Source: Flavobacterium aquaticum (lineage in GTDB: Bacteria; Bacteroidota; Bacteroidia; Flavobacteriales; Flavobacteriaceae). From it: a stretch of 64,000 bases of DNA. The translations under genes were made by a program, and so were the position numbers. Location: NCBI RefSeq assembly GCF_003259835.1, contig NZ_QLMI01000003.1:248001-312000 (forward strand). The letters run 5' to 3'. Below, piece after piece: positions 46,326 through 56,134 of the stretch. The notes under the pieces were generated by a model. The model was given only the letters and a program-made list of their open reading frames with translations. It was not told where the DNA came from and ran no database searches. Positions within the stretch are counted from its first letter, which is position 1. Every line of letters begins with the position of its first letter.

Positions 46326-46451
46326 AATGAATGAACTTGTTAGAAAAAGTAAAAAATTAACTTATTTTATTCTTCAAAAACGCATTTCATCGACTTTTTG
46401 TGTTGTTCAACAATTTTTTTCGTCATATATATAAGAGTGTTCTACTTTAGT

Positions 46452-46530
46452 GCTACCAGAAAATTAGTAGGTTAAGTTTTATGGTAGATTTGGGGCAAAA
46501 AGGGTGAAAGCAATTTCACCTTTTTTATTT
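46452..46530 (+). ncRNA. Putative small RNA, copy 3, with re-paired terminator
   Basis: This copy has TACTTTAG at 46443-46450, CTACCA at 46453-46458 and the common core. The terminator is different: GGGTGAAA pairs with TTTCACC in place of the TACGC/GCGTG arms, and the outer GCCCC arm is missing. Change on both arms with pairing kept is what selection on RNA structure would give. A stop codon follows after only eight codons of the small frame, which argues against a peptide product. Confidence 0.65.
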
Positions 46531-46545
46531 TAATAAACTTGGTAA

Positions 46546-46582
46546 CAAAAAAGGCGAAGATTTTTCAATCCTCGCCTTTTTT
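46546..46582. terminator. Bidirectional terminator between RNA array and sod
   Basis: AAGGCGAAGATT pairs with AATCCTCGCCTT (one mismatch) with A and T runs on either side. It can end sod transcription on the minus strand and any readthrough from the array. Confidence 0.85.
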
Positions 46583-46600
46583 AATTTTGTTTATTCTGAA

Positions 46601-47206
46601 TTATTTTGCTGCAGCAAAACGTTTAGCAACTTCAGTCCAGTTAATTACATTAAAAAACGCTTCCATATAATCAGGACGACGGTTTTGATAGTGTAAGTAG
46701 TAAGCATGTTCCCAAACATCCATTCCTAGGATTGGTTGTCCGCCACAAGCAACACCTGGCATTAACGGATTGTCTTGGTTTGGAGTAGAACAAACTTCTA
46801 ATTTGCCATCTTTTACACATAACCAAGCCCATCCTGAACCAAAACGAGTAGCTCCCGCTTTAGCAAATTCTGCTTTAAAAGCATCAAATGAACCAAATGC
46901 AGCATCAATAGCAGTAGCTAATTCACCTGTTGGTAAACCACCACCATTTGGCGACATAATTTCCCAAAACATAGTGTGGTTATAATGTCCACCACCGTTG
47001 TTACGAACTGGCATGTTGTTCATGTCTAAATTTTTCATCAAATCTTCAATAGATTTTCCTTCTAAATCTGTTCCAGCAATTGCTGCGTTTAAGTTGGTAA
47101 CGTAAGCATTGTGGTGCTTAGAATGGTGAATTTCCATTGTTCTCGCATCAATATGTGGTTCTAATGCATCGTATGCATAAGGTAATTGTGGTAATTCAAA
47201 AGCCAT
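46601..47206 (-). CDS. sodA: Superoxide dismutase, Fe/Mn type
   Basis: The 201-residue protein begins [34 protein letters not shown] with metal ligand His27, then HYNHTMFW and the C-terminal ligands in [16 protein letters not shown]. The [13 protein letters not shown] segment is typical of the family. It removes superoxide in the cytoplasm. Iron and manganese cannot be told apart by eye, so the symbol could also be sodB. It has a clear two-element promoter and is convergent with the small-RNA array. Confidence 0.96.
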   Translation of the reverse strand: MAFELPQLPYAYDALEPHIDARTMEIHHSKHHNAYVTNLNAAIAGTDLEGKSIEDLMKNLDMNNMPVRNNGGGHYNHTMFWEIMSPNGGGLPTGELATAIDAAFGSFDAFKAEFAKAGATRFGSGWAWLCVKDGKLEVCSTPNQDNPLMPGVACGGQPILGMDVWEHAYYLHYQNRRPDYMEAFFNVINWTEVAKRFAAAK

Positions 47207-47239
47207 GATATTTAATTTTTAGATTAATAATATTTTCAC

Positions 47240-47268
47240 CAAATTTACAAATTAAACTTCGGATTCAA
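47240..47268 (-). promoter_or_regulatory. Two-element Bacteroidota promoter of sod
   Basis: On the minus strand TTG (47268-47266, in TTTTG) is followed by 18 bases and TAAATTTG (47247-47240), matching TTG-N18-TAnnTTTG. The sod ATG lies 34 bases downstream. Confidence 0.75.
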
Positions 47269-47312
47269 AAATAGATAGTTTTTATACCACTATTAGTAAG
47301 ATAAATATAACA

Positions 47313-50300
47313 TTGAATACAACCGCATTTACCATATACGACGCTTCGGCTGGCTCCGGAAAAACTTATACGCTAACGAAAGAATATTTAAAAATTCTCT
47401 TCTTGGCGACGAATGATGATGCGTATCGAAAAATTCTAGCCATCACTTTTACCAATAAAGCGGTAGAAGAAATGAAAACCCGAATTGTGTCGAGTTTGTA
47501 TCAATTTTCATTGGATAACACTTCTGATAAAGCGATGGAATTGCTAAAAGATGTTGCTTCGGAAACCAAATTAAGCATTGCTACTTTAAAAGACAAATCG
47601 AAAGCCATCATCAAAAATATCATTCACAATTATGCGGCGTTTGATATTTCTACGATTGATAAATTCACGCACAAAGTGATACGAACGTTTGCTCAAGATT
47701 TGAATTTACCTCCAAATTTTGAAGTGTCACTGGAAACCGATTCCTTATTACAAGAAGCGATTGATTTGGTGATTTCTAAAGCAGGTGATGATCCAAATTT
47801 GACCAAATTACTAATCGAATTTTCAAAAGAAAAAACAGACGACGATAAAAACTGGGATATTTCGGCCGAATTATTAAAGGTTGCCCAATTGATTACCAAC
47901 GAAAACAATTCGGAAGAAATCAAAGAATTGTCTGAAAAAAGTATTGATGATTTCGGAATCGTAAAAAAGAAATTGCAGGAAGAAATCAAACAATTAAAAG
48001 CCGAAACTAGTGAAGCCGGAAAAAATATTAAGCATTTTATTGAATCAAATGGAGCGAGTTTAAGTTCTTTTCCAAAGTATTTCAATGATCATTTGAATAA
48101 TATTGAGTTAAATCAGTTGAAAGACACTCAAAAAAAATATTTTTCTCCTGATGATATTAAGGTTTTAAAATCGGCTAAAGATGTTGCTATTATTGAATCG
48201 ATTATTGATGAAATCGTTTCACAATTAAAATCGATTTACGATAAGTTAGGAAAAGTAGCGATGTACGAAGCTTTTCTACAAAATTTAAATCCACTTTCGT
48301 TATTAAACACGATTTACCAGGAATTTAAACAAATTCAAGAGGAACAAAATTTAGTTTCGATTTCCGATTTCAATAAAATCATTCATAACGAAATTCAAAA
48401 CCAACCAGCGCCTTTTATTTATGAGCGTTTGGGCGAAAAATACCGTCATTATTTTATAGATGAGTTTCAGGATACTTCGGTAATGCAGTGGCAAAATTTG
48501 ATTCCTTTAATTGATAATGCACTTTCGGGTCAAGATGATTTTGGTCAACAAGGAACTTTGATGTTGGTTGGCGATCCAAAACAAGCGATTTACCGTTGGC
48601 GCGGAGGAAAAGCCGAACAATTTATCGATTTGGCCAAGGAAGATAAAAAACACAATCCGTTTTCCAATAAAGACAAAGAAACGCTTCGATTGGGTACAAA
48701 TTATCGCAGTTATTCCGAAGTTATTCAGTTTAACAATGCGTTTTTCAAACAATTATCGGATAAATTCGAAAATTCAGATTATAAAAATCTATACGAAAAC
48801 TTATCACATCAAGAAATCAATTCCAAAATGGGCGGCTATGTGAATTTGTCGTTCATTGAAGTGCCAGAAGACGAAACCGAAGTTGAAGGTTTTGATTCGG
48901 ATAACGATTCGATTTCGGTAAAAGATAAATTTTACTTGAATCAAACGTTACGAACCATTGAAAAATGTATCGCGAACGGATTTGAATACAAAGACATCGT
49001 GTTGCTTACACGAACTAAAGCACCTGGAATAAAATTAGCGAATTTCTTAACCGAAAACAGCATACCAATTTTGTCTTCGGAAACTTTATTGATTCAAAAT
49101 GCGACAGAAGTGAAATTGTTGATTGCGTTACTTCGTTATTTGAAAAATCCAAAAGATGACGAATCGAAAGTCTACTTCTTGTATTTCATTGCGAAATATT
49201 TACAATCGGAATTAGAAATTCATGATTTCATTTTGGCTTCGAAAGACAAAAATTCAGATGAATTAGAAACGTTTTTAAAAACCATCGGAATTGAGATTTC
49301 GTTTAAAAATTGCAAGAAAAAATCATTGTACGAAGCAGTTGAAATTTTGATTGCGACATTTTTAAATGACAAAGTGAATACTTCGTATTTGCAGTATTTC
49401 TTGGATTTGGTATTAGAAAAAGATGTAAAAGTACAATCGAGTATTGCGGATTTCTTGGAGTATTGGGATAAAATCGGTTACCAAAAAAGTATTCCGTCAC
49501 CAGAAGGAACAAATGCCGTTCGTATCATGACAATTCATAAATCAAAAGGTTTAGAATTTCCAGTGGTGATTTTTCCGTTTGCAGAAGAAAATTTTTCAAG
49601 TAAACCAAAAGATAAATTGTGGATTCCGTTAGAAGACGCAAATGTGAATTTTCCAAAAGCACTTATCAACAATAAGAAAGAAGTGGAAACTTACGGAAAT
49701 GAAGCAAAAGCAATTTTTCAAACCAAAAACCAAGAAGAAGTTTTAGATACAATAAACGTTTTGTACGTGGCTTTAACGCGTGCCGAAGAGCAATTGTATG
49801 TGATTTCGAATAAACTGAAAACGAAAAAAGGAGATTTAGTTGCCAATAATTTATCATACTATTTTCTGGAGTTTTTGCAAAATATCGGGAAATATGAAGA
49901 AACCAAATCAGAATACGAGTTTGGAAATCCAACCCGAATTTCAACTAACAAATCCCACGAAGGAAATCACCATCAAATCGGAATCGTAACGCATAAATTA
50001 AATCCAAAAAACATCAAAATTGCACAGCGCGAAGCCTTAATGTGGGGAACGGTTCAGCAGGATGCGATTACTTTTGGAAATATTTTGCATGAAATCATGG
50101 CGTTTATTCATGCGAAAGACGATGTGAATTTGGCAATTCAAAAAGCAACAGAATTAGGATTGATCACGTTTTCCCAAAATGCAATTTTTAAAGAAACAAT
50201 TGAAAAAATCGTAAATCATGAAGAATTGATTTCGTTTTTTGATGCCGATGCAAAAGTTTTCAACGAACAAAACATCATCAAAAAAGCAACTAAAAACAGT

Positions 50301-50486
50301 AAACCTGATAGAGTCGTAATCAAAGATAGCGTGGCGTATTTGTTAGATTACAAAACTGGAGAAAAACACAACAAACACAAAGCACAATTAGAAGAATACG
50401 AATTGGCTTTACAAGAAATGAAATACACCGTTGCAAAAAAAGCACTTATATATATAGGAGAAAGTATAGAAATAGTAACTTTGTAA
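47313..50486 (+). CDS. addA: UvrD/RecB-type helicase-nuclease (AddA-like)
   Basis: The 1057-residue protein opens FTIYDASAGSGKTYTLTKEY with Walker A Lys17. It has SF1A helicase motifs: FTNKAVEEMKTRI (Ia), HYFIDEFQDTSVMQW (II), VGDPKQAIYRWRGG (III), LGTNYRSY (IV), MTIHKSKGLEFPVVIFPF (V) and LYVALTRAEEQLY (VI). It ends in a PD-(D/E)XK nuclease region with SKPDRVVIKDSVAYLLDYKTGEK. With the AddB-like gene at 53285 it probably makes an AddAB-type double-strand-end resection complex for RecA-dependent repair. The start is TTG. The kbl gene follows 32 bases later. Confidence 0.9.
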   Translation: MNTTAFTIYDASAGSGKTYTLTKEYLKILFLATNDDAYRKILAITFTNKAVEEMKTRIVSSLYQFSLDNTSDKAMELLKDVASETKLSIATLKDKSKAIIKNIIHNYAAFDISTIDKFTHKVIRTFAQDLNLPPNFEVSLETDSLLQEAIDLVISKAGDDPNLTKLLIEFSKEKTDDDKNWDISAELLKVAQLITNENNSEEIKELSEKSIDDFGIVKKKLQEEIKQLKAETSEAGKNIKHFIESNGASLSSFPKYFNDHLNNIELNQLKDTQKKYFSPDDIKVLKSAKDVAIIESIIDEIVSQLKSIYDKLGKVAMYEAFLQNLNPLSLLNTIYQEFKQIQEEQNLVSISDFNKIIHNEIQNQPAPFIYERLGEKYRHYFIDEFQDTSVMQWQNLIPLIDNALSGQDDFGQQGTLMLVGDPKQAIYRWRGGKAEQFIDLAKEDKKHNPFSNKDKETLRLGTNYRSYSEVIQFNNAFFKQLSDKFENSDYKNLYENLSHQEINSKMGGYVNLSFIEVPEDETEVEGFDSDNDSISVKDKFYLNQTLRTIEKCIANGFEYKDIVLLTRTKAPGIKLANFLTENSIPILSSETLLIQNATEVKLLIALLRYLKNPKDDESKVYFLYFIAKYLQSELEIHDFILASKDKNSDELETFLKTIGIEISFKNCKKKSLYEAVEILIATFLNDKVNTSYLQYFLDLVLEKDVKVQSSIADFLEYWDKIGYQKSIPSPEGTNAVRIMTIHKSKGLEFPVVIFPFAEENFSSKPKDKLWIPLEDANVNFPKALINNKKEVETYGNEAKAIFQTKNQEEVLDTINVLYVALTRAEEQLYVISNKLKTKKGDLVANNLSYYFLEFLQNIGKYEETKSEYEFGNPTRISTNKSHEGNHHQIGIVTHKLNPKNIKIAQREALMWGTVQQDAITFGNILHEIMAFIHAKDDVNLAIQKATELGLITFSQNAIFKETIEKIVNHEELISFFDADAKVFNEQNIIKKATKNSKPDRVVIKDSVAYLLDYKTGEKHNKHKAQLEEYELALQEMKYTVAKKALIYIGESIEIVTL
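50476..50483 (+). promoter_or_regulatory. -7 promoter element before kbl
   Basis: TAACTTTG fits TAnnTTTG and overlaps the end of the helicase gene, 35 bases before the kbl ATG. Confidence 0.4.
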
Positions 50487-50518
50487 CCATTAACACAACC
50501 ATAAACGATTAATATATC

Positions 50519-51715
50519 ATGTACGGAAAAATCCAACAACACCTACAAAACGAATTAAATACCATTCAAGAAAACGGATTGTTTAAAAAAGAGCGCATTA
50601 TCACTTCGCCTCAAGGAGCAGAAATTACAATCTCTACAGGTGAAACGGTTTTAAATTTTTGTGCCAATAATTATTTAGGACTTTCCTCTCACCCCGAAGT
50701 AGTGCAAGCAGCAAAAGATGCTTTAGATTCTCATGGTTTCGGAATGTCATCAGTGCGTTTTATTTGTGGAACTCAAGATATTCACAAAGAATTAGAGCAA
50801 AAAATCGCTAATTTCTACGGAACAGAAGATACCATTTTATACGCAGCAGCTTTTGATGCAAATGGAGGTGTTTTCGAACCATTATTAGGAGAAGAAGATT
50901 GTATTATTTCTGATTCTTTGAATCACGCTTCTATTATTGATGGTGTTCGTTTGTGTAAAGCAGCGCGTTACCGTTACGAAAACAATAATATGGAAGACTT
51001 GGAACAACAGTTAATCAAAGCAACTGAAGCAGGTCACCGTTTTAAATTAATCGTAACCGACGGAGTTTTCTCAATGGACGGATTAGTAGCACCATTAGAT
51101 AAAATTTGTGATTTAGCAGATAAGTATGATGCTATGGTAATGGTTGACGAATGTCACGCTGCGGGTTTCATTGGAGCTACAGGAAAAGGAACATTAGAAG
51201 CTAAAGGTGTAATGGGAAGAGTAGATATCATTACAGGAACACTTGGAAAAGCTCTAGGTGGTGCAATGGGCGGTTATACAACAGCAAAAAAAGAAATTAT
51301 TGAAATATTACGCCAACGCTCGCGTCCGTATTTGTTTTCAAATTCATTAGCGCCTTCAATTGTAGGAGCTTCATTAAAAGTTTTTGAATTATTAGAAAAA
51401 GATACGACACTAAGAGATAAATTAGAGTGGAACACCAATTATTTTAAAGCAGGGTTAAGAAAAGCAGGTATAGATTTCATTGATGGAGACTCTGCAATTG
51501 TGCCAGTTATGTTATATGATGCCAAATTATCTCAAGTAATGGCAGAAGAACTGTTAAAAAAAGGAATTTATGTTATAGGGTTTTTCTTTCCGGTTGTTCC
51601 AAAGGATAAAGCCCGTATTCGCGTGCAATTATCTGCTGCGCATACGCAAGAACACTTGGATAAAGCTATTGCAGCTTTCACAGAAGTCGCAAAAAATTTA
51701 GCCATAATCAAGTAA
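50519..51715 (+). CDS. kbl: Glycine C-acetyltransferase (2-amino-3-ketobutyrate CoA ligase)
   Basis: The 398-residue protein is an alpha-oxoamine synthase with [20 protein letters not shown], the substrate and PLP region [17 protein letters not shown], and the PLP lysine Lys244 in [15 protein letters not shown], the same residue number as in the E. coli enzyme. Length agrees with Kbl. It joins glycine and acetyl-CoA, or runs in threonine breakdown to glycine with threonine dehydrogenase, which is not in this window. It sits between AddA-like and OmpA-like genes with no functional link. Confidence 0.93.
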   Translation: MYGKIQQHLQNELNTIQENGLFKKERIITSPQGAEITISTGETVLNFCANNYLGLSSHPEVVQAAKDALDSHGFGMSSVRFICGTQDIHKELEQKIANFYGTEDTILYAAAFDANGGVFEPLLGEEDCIISDSLNHASIIDGVRLCKAARYRYENNNMEDLEQQLIKATEAGHRFKLIVTDGVFSMDGLVAPLDKICDLADKYDAMVMVDECHAAGFIGATGKGTLEAKGVMGRVDIITGTLGKALGGAMGGYTTAKKEIIEILRQRSRPYLFSNSLAPSIVGASLKVFELLEKDTTLRDKLEWNTNYFKAGLRKAGIDFIDGDSAIVPVMLYDAKLSQVMAEELLKKGIYVIGFFFPVVPKDKARIRVQLSAAHTQEHLDKAIAAFTEVAKNLAIIK

Positions 51716-51751
51716 AATCCGACAAAGGAGTAAATTTTTTTAACAAAACTT

Positions 51752-51781
51752 TTTGTAGTTAAAAAAAACGTATTACTTTTG
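51752..51781 (+). promoter_or_regulatory. Two-element Bacteroidota promoter of the OmpA-like gene
   Basis: TTTG (51752-51755), an 18-base spacer and TACTTTTG (51774-51781) match the phylum's housekeeping promoter closely. The ATG at 51818 lies 36 bases downstream. This fits strong expression of a major outer-membrane protein. Confidence 0.8.
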
Positions 51782-51817
51782 TTCTAATTATAACGCATTG
51801 TAATTAAATAAATAAGT

Positions 51818-53221
51818 ATGAAACATTTAAACAAATTATTTGCTGTAGCTTTATTGTTTGCTGGATTAACATCGCAAGCACAAGACAGTAACAACCCATG
51901 GGCGGTGTCTTTTGGGGCAAACGCAGTAGACACTAAAGTTAGTGCTGTTGGTAACGATAGTCCAAAGTGGATTCAATTAGCAAACGCAAGAGAAAACTGG
52001 AATTTTATACCTTCAGTATCTTATTTGACTGTGTCTAGATACGTTGGAGATGGTTTTTCTTTTGGTTTAACAGGATCTGTTAACAAAATTGACAAAATGG
52101 TTTACAGAGATTTATCAACTGAGTATACTGATGTAGTAGTAAACCCAGGAGATTTATCTTATTATGCAATTGATGCAACTATCAAGTATAGCTTCATGGA
52201 AATGTTAAAATCTAAATGGTTAGATCCATCTCTTAACATTGGTGGAGGTTACAACTTCTTTGGTGATGCATCTGCAGGTACTGTAAATGGAGGTTTAGGT
52301 TTAACTTTTTGGTTTACTGAACAAGTTGGTTTACAATTACAATCTACTTACAAACATTCGTTTGATGATAACAGAGTTGCTGATTTAGATGTTCCAACTC
52401 ATATTCAACACATGGCTGGTTTAACTTTCAAATTTGGAGGTAAAGATACAGACGGTGATGGAATTTATGACAAAGATGATGCATGTCCTGAAGTTGCTGG
52501 TTTACCAGAATTCAAAGGATGTCCTGATACAGACAAAGATGGTATCCAAGATTCAGAAGACGCTTGTCCAGAAGAAGTTGGAACTAAAGAATTAAACGGT
52601 TGTCCTGATAATGACGGAGACGGTATCATCAATTCAGAAGATGCTTGTCCAGATGACAAAGGAACTAAAATGATGAATGGATGTCCAGATGCTGACGGTG
52701 ACGGTGTTGCTGATAAAGATGACAAATGTCCTACTGTAGCTGGTGCTAAAGATAACGCTGGTTGTCCATGGCCTGATACAGACGGTGACGGTGTTGCTGA
52801 TAAAGATGACAAATGTCCTACTGTAGTTGGTACTGTTGCTAACAATGGTTGTCCAGAAGTTTCTGACGAAACAATGAAAAAATTAAATGACTATGGTAAA
52901 ACTATTTTGTTTAACTCTGGTAAAGCTTCTTTCCAAAAACAAACAATTCCAGTTTTACAAGCAATGGCTGCTATCTTAAAAGAGTATCCTACTGCTAAAT
53001 TCTCTTTAGAAGGTCATACTGATTCTGACGGTAAAGATGCAATGAACCAAAAATTATCTGAAGATAGAGCTGCTGCTGTTAAAAACTTCTTAGTTGAAAA
53101 CGGTATCGACGCTTCTAGATTATCTTCTAAAGGTTTTGGTGAGTCTATGCCAGTAGATTCTAACAAAACTGCTAAAGGTAAAGCTAACAACAGAAGAGTA
53201 GAAGTGAAATTAGTTAAATAA
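51818..53221 (+). CDS. OmpA-family outer-membrane protein with TSP3 repeats
   Basis: The 467-residue protein has a signal peptide (to about SQAQ), an N-terminal beta barrel of about 190 residues, then five calcium-binding thrombospondin type 3-like repeats ([19 protein letters not shown] and similar, about 208-345). A C-terminal OmpA peptidoglycan-binding domain carries [11 protein letters not shown] and [17 protein letters not shown], ending [14 protein letters not shown]. It links the outer membrane to the wall. A strong promoter precedes it. Two of the repeat segments share a 46-base identical DNA stretch. Confidence 0.95.
   Translation: MKHLNKLFAVALLFAGLTSQAQDSNNPWAVSFGANAVDTKVSAVGNDSPKWIQLANARENWNFIPSVSYLTVSRYVGDGFSFGLTGSVNKIDKMVYRDLSTEYTDVVVNPGDLSYYAIDATIKYSFMEMLKSKWLDPSLNIGGGYNFFGDASAGTVNGGLGLTFWFTEQVGLQLQSTYKHSFDDNRVADLDVPTHIQHMAGLTFKFGGKDTDGDGIYDKDDACPEVAGLPEFKGCPDTDKDGIQDSEDACPEEVGTKELNGCPDNDGDGIINSEDACPDDKGTKMMNGCPDADGDGVADKDDKCPTVAGAKDNAGCPWPDTDGDGVADKDDKCPTVVGTVANNGCPEVSDETMKKLNDYGKTILFNSGKASFQKQTIPVLQAMAAILKEYPTAKFSLEGHTDSDGKDAMNQKLSEDRAAAVKNFLVENGIDASRLSSKGFGESMPVDSNKTAKGKANNRRVEVKLVK
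52694..52826 (+). repeat. 46-bp perfect direct repeat inside the TSP3 region
   Basis: Positions 52694-52739 and 52781-52826 are identical over 46 bases, starting GACGGTGACGG and ending CTACTGTAG. The offset is 87 bases, or 29 codons, so recombination between them would add or remove exactly one repeat in frame. Confidence 0.9.
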
Positions 53222-53243
53222 TTTCTTTCTAAAATATATTAAG

Positions 53244-53273
53244 AAACGCCTCGATTTATCGGGGCGTTTTTTT
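53244..53273 (+). terminator. Intrinsic terminator after the OmpA-like gene
   Basis: AAACGCCTCGAT and ATCGGGGCGTTT form a stem with one G-T pair, a two-base loop and a T run; 11 bases later the AddB-like gene starts. Confidence 0.88.
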
Positions 53274-53284
53274 ATTTTTATAAA

Positions 53285-56062
53285 ATGAAACAAGATACTT
53301 TTTTAGATAAGTTAAGCGCCATTATTTTATCACAATCTGATATTGAATTATCGAATTGTCTGATTGTTTTACCCAATAAAAGAGCCAAAGTATTTCTTTT
53401 AGAAAGTTTAAAAAACCAATTAGAAACAACTTCGTTTGCACCAACTATCATTAGTATTGAAGATTTTATTCAAGAAATTTCTGGACTTCGTACAATTGAC
53501 CCAATTGAATTACTATTTGAATTCTACGAAGTTTATCTTTCCGTAACTGAAAAATCCAAACAGCAAACCTTTGAAGAATTTGCCACTTGGGCAAAAACTG
53601 CCATTCAAGATTTTAATGAAATCGATCGATATTTATTAGATTCAAATCATGTTTTTTCTTATTTAGAAGATATAGAAGCATTAAAACGTTGGGATTTACA
53701 ACCACAAGATAAAACCAAATTAATCACAACTCATTTAGAGTTTTGGGCTAAATTGCCTTTGTATTACGAATCGTTTTACGAACATTTATTAAACAAAGGA
53801 ATTGGTTATCAAGGTTTATTGTACAGAGAAGCAGTTAAAAACTTAGTTTCGTTTACCACAACAATTACCAATCAAATCTTTTTCGCTGGGTTTAATGCTT
53901 TAAATCAAGCGGAGGAACGAATATTCAAACATTTAGCCAACGAAAACAAAGCCAAAATTTATTGGGATATTGATGAAGTGTTTTTGAATGACTCTTATCA
54001 CGATGCTGGTTTGTTTATTCGTAAGTTCAAGAAAGAATGGAAACCTTTCGTAAATCAAGATTTCGAATGGGTGGTGAATCACTTTAGTCAAGAAAAAAAT
54101 ATTGAAATTATTGGCACTCCAAAAAGTATTGGTCAAGCTAAAATTGTGGGAACGATTATCGAAAAAATTCAATCCGAAAACCCAAATTTAGAAAAAACAG
54201 CTGTTGTTCTAGGTGATGAAAACCTATTGCTTCCCGTTTTATACGGTTTACCTGAATCGGTGGATGCTTTGAATATTACAATGGGTTATCCAAGTAAAAA
54301 TAATCCCGCACAACTCTTGATTAGCAAGTTGTTTAAGTTGCATACGAATGCCAAACAACGAAACGAAAAAAGCTATACATTCTATTACAAAGAAGTTTTA
54401 GATATTCTGAATCATCCTTTGGTGGAACCGTATTGCAAAGTGGAAGAAGTTGTAAAAGTGATTAATAACAATAATTTTACTTTCTTTTCGAATCAAAAAT
54501 TATTCAGTTTATACGAAGAGAAATATCCAAATACAGAAAACAAATTCTTCAAATTATTATTTACACGTTGGGATGATTCAATTTCCGATATTTTAGTGAA
54601 TTTGAATTCGATTTTACTTATCATAAAATCTTATTTAAGTAACGACGATGCCGAAGAAAAAGTAACCAAAGCTTTTGTGTATTCCGTTTTTAAAACGATA
54701 AATAAATTAACCAATTATCACGAAACGTATGATCAAATTGAAAGCTTGCCTTCGCTTCAAGCCATTTACAAGCAAATTATCGATTTAGCGGAAGTTTCTT
54801 TTGAAGGTGAGCCTTTGAGTGGTCTTCAGGTGATGGGGGTTTTAGAAAGCCGCGTATTGGATTTTGAAAATGTGATTATTACTTCGGTAAATGAAGGCAA
54901 ATTTCCAGCTGGAAAATCGCAAAATTCATTCATTCCGTATGATGTAAAGAAAGAATTGGGATTACCTACCTACAAAGAAAAAGATGCGATTTATTGCTAT
55001 CATTTTTATCATTTGTTGTTACGTGCGAAAAACGTTTGGTTGCTTTATAATACCGATAACGAAGGAATTGATGCTGGCGAAAAAAGTCGTTTTATTACCC
55101 AATTAGAAATCGAGAAACAACCAAAACACAACATTACTAGTGCAATTTATAACGCAGTTTTACCCGAAAAAGCATACGAACCAGTTACCATTCCAAAAAC
55201 AGATAAAATCTTAACCCGTTTGCAGGAAATTGCAACCGATAAAGGATTTTCACCATCGTCGTTGACCAATTATATTCGAAATCCGTTACAGTTTTATATG
55301 CAACGTATTTTGCGCATCAACGAAGCCGATGAAGTGGAGGAAAATATCGCAGTGAATACCTTGGGAACCATAATTCACAATGCTTTGGAAGAATTGTATA
55401 CACCTTATTTGAATCAGTATTTGGCATTGCATCATATTGAAGCGATGGAAGCAAAAATTGACGAAGTCATTCTAAAACATTTCAAAGAAATTTACAAAGA
55501 AGGTGAAATCACAAAAGGTAAAAACCTGTTAGCTTTTGAAGTGGCGAAACGAAATGTCTACAATTTTCTACAATTGGAAAAGAAAGATATCGAAGAAGGT
55601 CAAGCCATAAAAGTGTTATTGTTGGAAGCGAGTTTATCTTGTGAAATCGAAATGAAATCGTTGTCATTTCCAATAAAAATTGCAGGTAAAGTCGACCGAA
55701 TTGAAGAGCGAAACGGGACTATCAGAATCATTGATTACAAAACCGGAAAAGTATTAGGCAATAGTTTAAAAATTAACGATTTTACCGATTTGACTTCCGA
55801 TATTAAAAATGAAAAAATCATTCAGTTATTATGTTATGCTTTGATGTTTGAAAATCATGAATTAAAACAAAACCGAGAAGTTTCGGCCGGAATAGTTTCG
55901 TTTAAAAATATGAAAAGTGGTTTTTTACCATTCGGATTAGGAAAAGGAAATGATGCTGAACTTGTTATTTCAAATGATATTTTACAAGATTTTAAATCGG
56001 AGTTAGAAACGTTGATTTTGGAAATTTTCAATCCAGAAATTCCGTTTAAAGAAAAGGTTTAA
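53285..56062 (+). CDS. PD-(D/E)XK nuclease with inactive-helicase-like N-region (AddB-like)
   Basis: The 925-residue protein begins with a degenerate helicase-like region (SNCLIVLPNKRAKVFLLESL, no Walker A), has a long central part with LQVMGVLESRVLDFENVIITSVNEGKFP resembling helicase motifs of AddB, and ends in a nuclease domain. That domain includes FSPSSLTNYIRNPLQFYMQRIL, GTIIHNALEELY and the catalytic segment IAGKVDRIEERNGTIRIIDYKTGKV. No cluster of iron-sulfur cysteines is obvious. It is the natural partner of the AddA-like protein at 47313, with kbl and ompA in between. Confidence 0.85.
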   Translation: MKQDTFLDKLSAIILSQSDIELSNCLIVLPNKRAKVFLLESLKNQLETTSFAPTIISIEDFIQEISGLRTIDPIELLFEFYEVYLSVTEKSKQQTFEEFATWAKTAIQDFNEIDRYLLDSNHVFSYLEDIEALKRWDLQPQDKTKLITTHLEFWAKLPLYYESFYEHLLNKGIGYQGLLYREAVKNLVSFTTTITNQIFFAGFNALNQAEERIFKHLANENKAKIYWDIDEVFLNDSYHDAGLFIRKFKKEWKPFVNQDFEWVVNHFSQEKNIEIIGTPKSIGQAKIVGTIIEKIQSENPNLEKTAVVLGDENLLLPVLYGLPESVDALNITMGYPSKNNPAQLLISKLFKLHTNAKQRNEKSYTFYYKEVLDILNHPLVEPYCKVEEVVKVINNNNFTFFSNQKLFSLYEEKYPNTENKFFKLLFTRWDDSISDILVNLNSILLIIKSYLSNDDAEEKVTKAFVYSVFKTINKLTNYHETYDQIESLPSLQAIYKQIIDLAEVSFEGEPLSGLQVMGVLESRVLDFENVIITSVNEGKFPAGKSQNSFIPYDVKKELGLPTYKEKDAIYCYHFYHLLLRAKNVWLLYNTDNEGIDAGEKSRFITQLEIEKQPKHNITSAIYNAVLPEKAYEPVTIPKTDKILTRLQEIATDKGFSPSSLTNYIRNPLQFYMQRILRINEADEVEENIAVNTLGTIIHNALEELYTPYLNQYLALHHIEAMEAKIDEVILKHFKEIYKEGEITKGKNLLAFEVAKRNVYNFLQLEKKDIEEGQAIKVLLLEASLSCEIEMKSLSFPIKIAGKVDRIEERNGTIRIIDYKTGKVLGNSLKINDFTDLTSDIKNEKIIQLLCYALMFENHELKQNREVSAGIVSFKNMKSGFLPFGLGKGNDAELVISNDILQDFKSELETLILEIFNPEIPFKEKV

Positions 56063-56134
56063 CGTTTCGTTACAATTTTCTTACATGCTTTTTCGTTTTC
56101 TTTACAAAAGTTACAGTAACCGAAAAACATACTT

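Larger units (their letters stand above)
45979..46530 (+). repeat. Three tandem ~150-bp units (putative small-RNA gene array)
   Basis: The 630-base gap between purF and sod is filled by three direct copies of one unit: 45979-46128, 46172-46324 and 46381-46530. Each has TTTCATCGA-x-TTTTT, then AACAATTTTTTT, a variable spacer of exactly 22 bases, TACTTTAG, a nearly identical core of about 60 bases, and a hairpin with a T run. The elements start 197 and 209 bases apart. No protein frame is conserved along all three. Confidence 0.9.

Noticed and set aside
45971-46600. Array as a CRISPR
   Set aside because: Units are about 150 bases with 197-209 base periods, not short repeats with similar-length spacers, and no cas genes are near.
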